Source of the DNA: Deltaproteobacteria bacterium
GTDB taxonomy: Bacteria > Desulfobacterota > Desulfarculia > Adiutricales > Adiutricaceae
Length of the DNA: 8,602 nt
Direction of reading: 5' to 3'
Assembly: GCA_031278835.1 (NCBI GenBank)
Contig: JAITJP010000130.1
Location: 1 to 8,602 of the forward strand
Below, one piece after another: positions 6,023 to 8,602 of this stretch. The first letter of the stretch is position 1; every line of letters begins with the position of its first letter. The notes under the pieces are model-generated. The model searched no databases and was not told the DNA's origin. It saw only the letters and a list, made by a program, of their open reading frames with translations. Position numbers and translations under genes: made by a program.

Positions 6023-7411
6023 TTAGCCGTTGGTTGGGTTTTTTATTTCGCTGAGTTTTTTCTCGGCCAAGGGATGGCCCAGTTTGGCGGCCCGCTCTAA
6101 AAATTCAATGGCTTTAACCAGGTCTTTGGGCCGGCCCTGGCCATTAAAGTAAATAAGCCCCAAATTAAATAAAGCCCCAGAATTATCCAGTTTGGCGGCC
6201 CGCTCTAAAAAGTCAATGGCTTTAACCAGGTCTTTGGGTTGGCCCTGCCCATTAAAGTAAATAAGCCCCAAATTTAATAAAGCCTCGCAATTGCCTCGAT
6301 CGGCGGCCCGCTCCCAAAATTCAACGGCTTTGGTGAAGTCTTTGGGCTGGCCCTGCCCATTAAAGTAAATAAGCCCCAAATTCAATAAAGCCTCAGAATT
6401 GCCTTGATCGGCGGCTAGGCCCCAATATTTAAGGGCTTGGGCTAGGTCTTTTTTAAGGCCTTCGCCGAAATAGTAGGCCAGGCCTAAATTATACAGGCCC
6501 ATGACATCGCCTTGTTGGGCGGCCAGACGCCAAAATTTAAGGGCCTTGGTGGGGTTTTTTTTAACTCCATGGCCAGTCATGTAAGCGGTGGCCAAACTAC
6601 TCTGGGCCTGGGCATAACCCTGTTTAGCCGAGAGGCGAAAAAATCTCAGGGCCTGGATGAGGTTTTTTTTGACTCCATGGCCTTCACGGTAGGCAAGACC
6701 TAAGTTATATTGGGCCAGGAAATGGCCAAGTTTGGCTGAACGGAGCCATAATTTAACGGCCTGATTTTGATCTTTATTGAGGCCTAGGCCAACATAATAG
6801 GCCAGCCCCAAATTGCAAAGAGCTCGGGAATCATCTTGGTCGGCGGCCAAACGCCAGTATTTAACCGCCTCAAAGAGATCCATTGTTACCCCTTGGCCAT
6901 TTTTGTAAGCCAGGCCTAGACAATATTGAGCCAGTGGATGGCCCTGGTCGGCCCCAAGACGCCAATAATTAAAGGCCTTGATGAAATTTCTTTCAACTCC
7001 ATCTCCGGAGTAATAAAAATAAGCCAGTAACAGCTGGGCGGCCAACATGCCCTGGGCGGCCGCCTCGGTAAGCCAGCTAATGGCCTTGGTGAGGTTTAGT
7101 TCACCGTAGGGTTTTCCGGTTATATAAGCTTCACCAAGGATAACCTGAGCCTCGGGTAGACCCGAACTGGCCGCTTTAGTAAGCCACATAAAGCTCTCGT
7201 TAAGATCGCGCTTTAGCCCATCGCCCTCTCGATAAGCGATATGGAGCGAAAATTGAGCGGGGCCATGACCTCGATCCGCGGCCAGGTGCCATAACCAGAA
7301 GGCTTTTTTTATATTTTTTGGGACCTTTATGCCTAAAAAATAAGCTTTGGCCCTTTCGTGCAGTTCGGCCGGACTAGCTAGGTTATGGTCCATTGAAAAA
7401 ATGTTAGTCAT
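6023..7411 (-). CDS. Sel1-like-repeat protein B, 11 full repeats
   Basis: The 462-residue protein consists of Sel1-like repeats, which are paired antiparallel helices that stack into a curved solenoid used for protein-protein contact. Residues 1-15 (MTNIFSMDHNLASPA) are a header shared with the neighbouring copies. Residues 16-35 look like half a repeat. From residue 36 there are eleven repeats of 36 residues (the second has 37) with the pattern AxxWxxxAADxGxxxAQxxLGxAYxxGxGVxKD, followed by a partial twelfth. Repeats 9-11 are nearly identical (LNLGLIYFNGQG), pointing to recent unit duplication. There is no signal peptide, membrane segment or catalytic domain, so it is probably a cytoplasmic scaffold or adaptor; the partner is unknown. 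Ribosome binding at the ATG (7411) is weak, but the header is conserved in all three copies, which supports this start. The upstream gap to gene A is 126 bp. The SLR call is certain and the function is not. Confidence 0.9.
   Translation of the reverse strand: MTNIFSMDHNLASPAELHERAKAYFLGIKVPKNIKKAFWLWHLAADRGHGPAQFSLHIAYREGDGLKRDLNESFMWLTKAASSGLPEAQVILGEAYITGKPYGELNLTKAISWLTEAAAQGMLAAQLLLAYFYYSGDGVERNFIKAFNYWRLGADQGHPLAQYCLGLAYKNGQGVTMDLFEAVKYWRLAADQDDSRALCNLGLAYYVGLGLNKDQNQAVKLWLRSAKLGHFLAQYNLGLAYREGHGVKKNLIQALRFFRLSAKQGYAQAQSSLATAYMTGHGVKKNPTKALKFWRLAAQQGDVMGLYNLGLAYYFGEGLKKDLAQALKYWGLAADQGNSEALLNLGLIYFNGQGQPKDFTKAVEFWERAADRGNCEALLNLGLIYFNGQGQPKDLVKAIDFLERAAKLDNSGALFNLGLIYFNGQGRPKDLVKAIEFLERAAKLGHPLAEKKLSEIKNPTNG
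6083..6406 (-). repeat. Three tandem 108-bp units within SLR gene B
   Basis: Units at 6083-6190, 6191-6298 and 6299-6406 are in exact 108-bp register. For example, the TCTTTGGG word starts at 6123, 6231 and 6339, each followed by near-identical ATTAAAGTAAATAAGCCCC. Each unit encodes one 36-residue repeat (phase-shifted). The unit at 6407-6514 is clearly more diverged, so the expansion is young and at the C-terminal end. Confidence 0.9.
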
Positions 7412-7537
7412 GTTTACCGATCTTCGCTAAGAAATTTTAAAATCACATACTTATTTAAGTAATTTTAAGAGACTAGTTTGATTGGTTACATTTCGGGGAT
7501 TATTTTTTTTGGCCCGGGCCGCGGCCCTGATTTAATT
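7412..7537 (-). promoter_or_regulatory. Leader/promoter region of SLR gene B
   Basis: This 126-bp gap has A/T-rich DNA next to the gene B ATG, with TTTTAAAAT (7442-7434, minus strand) as a possible -10 element about 25 nt before the start. The -35 element is poor. A 5-bp inverted repeat, ACTTA-TT-TAAGT, spans 7449-7460. Two overlapping GC palindromes occupy 7511-7520 and 7516-7527, next to a T8 run on their left (7503-7510). The segment 7413-7459 resembles 4779-4826. No canonical terminator for gene A is visible, so the two genes may be co-transcribed. Confidence 0.35.
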
Positions 7538-8602
7538 TTAGCCGCTGGTTTGGTCAGCCAAATCGCCGAGTTTTTTTATGGCCTGGGCATGCCCTTGATC
7601 GGCGGCCAAACGGTAGTATTTAAGGGCTAGGGCCGGATCTTTTTCTAGCCCCTCGCCTTTAAAGTAGGCCTGAGCTAAATAAAACTGAGCTTGGGCATGT
7701 CCTTGATCGGCGGCCAAACGGTAGTATTTCAGGGCCAGGGCCAAATCTTTTTCTAGCCCATCGCCTTTTACGTAGAGCTTGCCTAAAGAAAATTGAGCTT
7801 CGATAACTCCTTTGTCCGCGGCCAGGCGCCAATACTTAATGGCTTGGAAGCTGTCTTTTTTAAAGCCAAATCCGTTGTAATGGAAAGCCCCTATATTATA
7901 TTCAGCCAAGGGATGGCCTTGGTCGGCGGCCAAGAGCCAGTACTTAACGGCTTGGTCAAAATCTTTTTCGACCCCTTCGCCGTCAAAGTAGGCTTGACCT
8001 AAGCTAAACTGAGCTTCGCGAAAACCCTGGTCAGCGGCTCGGCGGTAAAATTTAACGGCTTGGACCAAATCTTTTTCAACCCCTTTCCCTTTGTAATAAA
8101 AGGAAGCCATATTATGCTGAGCCGGCGGGTAACCTTGATTGGCGGCCAAGAGAGTGTATTTAAGGGCTTGGGCTAAGTTTTTTTCAACTCCATCTCCAGT
8201 GTAATACGAATTAGCCAAAGTTATCTGGGCAGCCAACAGGCCCTGGTCGGCCGCCTTGCTATACCATTCAATAGCCTGAACGGGGTTTTTTCCTCCATAG
8301 GGTTGGCCAGTTCTGTAGGCCTCAGCCAAGGTAAACTGAGCCTCGGCTAGATCCCCTTGGGCGGCCTTAAAAAGCCAATCAAAGCTTCCCAAAAGATCCA
8401 GCTCCAGCCCCGCGCCCATGAGATAAGCCTGAGATAGCCTAAATTGGGCGCCAGGATGGCCTTTTTCCGCTGAAATTTGCCACGACTCCAGGGCTTTTTT
8501 TAAATCTTGCTGGACATTTTTTCCAAAAAAATAAGCTTCACCCATTTCGTAAAGATCATCGGGAGCGGCTAGCTTGGGGTCCATTGAAAAAATATCGGTC
8601 AT
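7538..8602 (-). CDS. Sel1-like-repeat protein A, 8 full repeats
   Basis: The 354-residue protein opens with the same header as gene B (MTDIFSMDPKLAAPDD). A half repeat follows, then eight Sel1-like repeats from residue 36 (36 residues each, the second 37) and a partial ninth that ends in DLADQTSG. The consensus AxKYxxLAADQGHxxAQxxLxxAYxxGxGxEKDxxQ is better preserved than in gene B. Repeats 8 and 9 are nearly identical (LALKYYRLAADQGHAQA). Gene A and gene B are closest to each other in the header and in repeats 2-3 (YITGKPYG versus YRTGQPYG; ISWLTEAAAQG versus IEWYSKAADQG), so they arose by duplication of a whole gene and then diverged in repeat number. No signal peptide or transmembrane helix is seen; a cytoplasmic protein-binding solenoid is inferred. 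The ATG is the last codon of the window, so upstream signals cannot be seen. The start is supported by the shared header. Confidence 0.9.
   Translation of the reverse strand: MTDIFSMDPKLAAPDDLYEMGEAYFFGKNVQQDLKKALESWQISAEKGHPGAQFRLSQAYLMGAGLELDLLGSFDWLFKAAQGDLAEAQFTLAEAYRTGQPYGGKNPVQAIEWYSKAADQGLLAAQITLANSYYTGDGVEKNLAQALKYTLLAANQGYPPAQHNMASFYYKGKGVEKDLVQAVKFYRRAADQGFREAQFSLGQAYFDGEGVEKDFDQAVKYWLLAADQGHPLAEYNIGAFHYNGFGFKKDSFQAIKYWRLAADKGVIEAQFSLGKLYVKGDGLEKDLALALKYYRLAADQGHAQAQFYLAQAYFKGEGLEKDPALALKYYRLAADQGHAQAIKKLGDLADQTSG
7586..7801 (-). repeat. Two tandem 108-bp units at the 3' end of SLR gene A
   Basis: The word GGCGGCCAAACGGTAGTATT occurs at 7601 and again at 7709, exactly 108 bp apart, with strong similarity through the rest of the unit (TCTTTTTCTAGCCC). 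Units further 5' in the gene are more diverged. As in gene B, the youngest duplication is at the C-terminal end. Confidence 0.85.

Noticed and set aside
5864..6100. Plus-strand frame of 78 residues
   Set aside because: It is antisense to the 3' end of SLR gene B and has no supporting signals.
6083..8602. Regular direct repeats considered as a CRISPR array
   Set aside because: The 108-bp period encodes 36-residue protein repeats in an open frame with codon-level divergence, and there are no unique spacers.

Overview
All recognisable genes in this window lie on the minus strand. Read in that direction, from high to low coordinates, they are: two long Sel1-like-repeat (SLR) proteins; a broken third SLR copy; about 1 kb of AT-rich DNA without a gene; a flavoredoxin-type flavin reductase; a CPA2 (Kef-type) cation/proton antiporter with an RCK domain; and a serine O-acetyltransferase of the EpsC/CysE type. 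The source is clearly bacterial. Flavoredoxin, an EpsC-type acetyltransferase and a Kef antiporter together fit an anaerobic delta-type proteobacterium (Desulfobacterota). That assignment is inferred from gene content only and is tentative.

Bases 1-3882 look like ordinary housekeeping. cysE (94-1071) makes O-acetylserine for cysteine synthesis. It appears to have its own sigma70-type promoter, placed partly inside the terminator of the antiporter gene, and a leader of about 290 nt with hairpins. The antiporter (1454-3211) sits about 107 bp downstream of the flavin reductase (3319-3882). A strong hairpin lies in that gap, immediately before the antiporter ribosome binding site. The reductase is preceded by an A-tract array with a 10-bp period, which suggests intrinsically curved DNA.

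Bases 4031-8602 look like an accessory region. SLR gene A (7538-8602) and SLR gene B (6023-7411) share a 15-residue N-terminal header and no signal peptide, and both are built of 36-residue repeats. Their most similar repeat units lie at the 3' ends. A third copy (5087-5471) has the same header but carries at least two frameshifts, one in an A9G5 run. A leader-like relic near 4779-4868 suggests that a fourth copy once stood there. The 550-bp gap between gene B and the broken copy holds two guanine-run blocks on opposite strands, one of them an 8-bp tandem repeat. The picture is an expanding and decaying family of cytoplasmic SLR adaptor-like proteins.

No tRNA, rRNA, CRISPR array or insertion sequence was recognised. 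The likeliest undescribed item is the SLR cluster with its shared header and leader. Its function cannot be read from the sequence.
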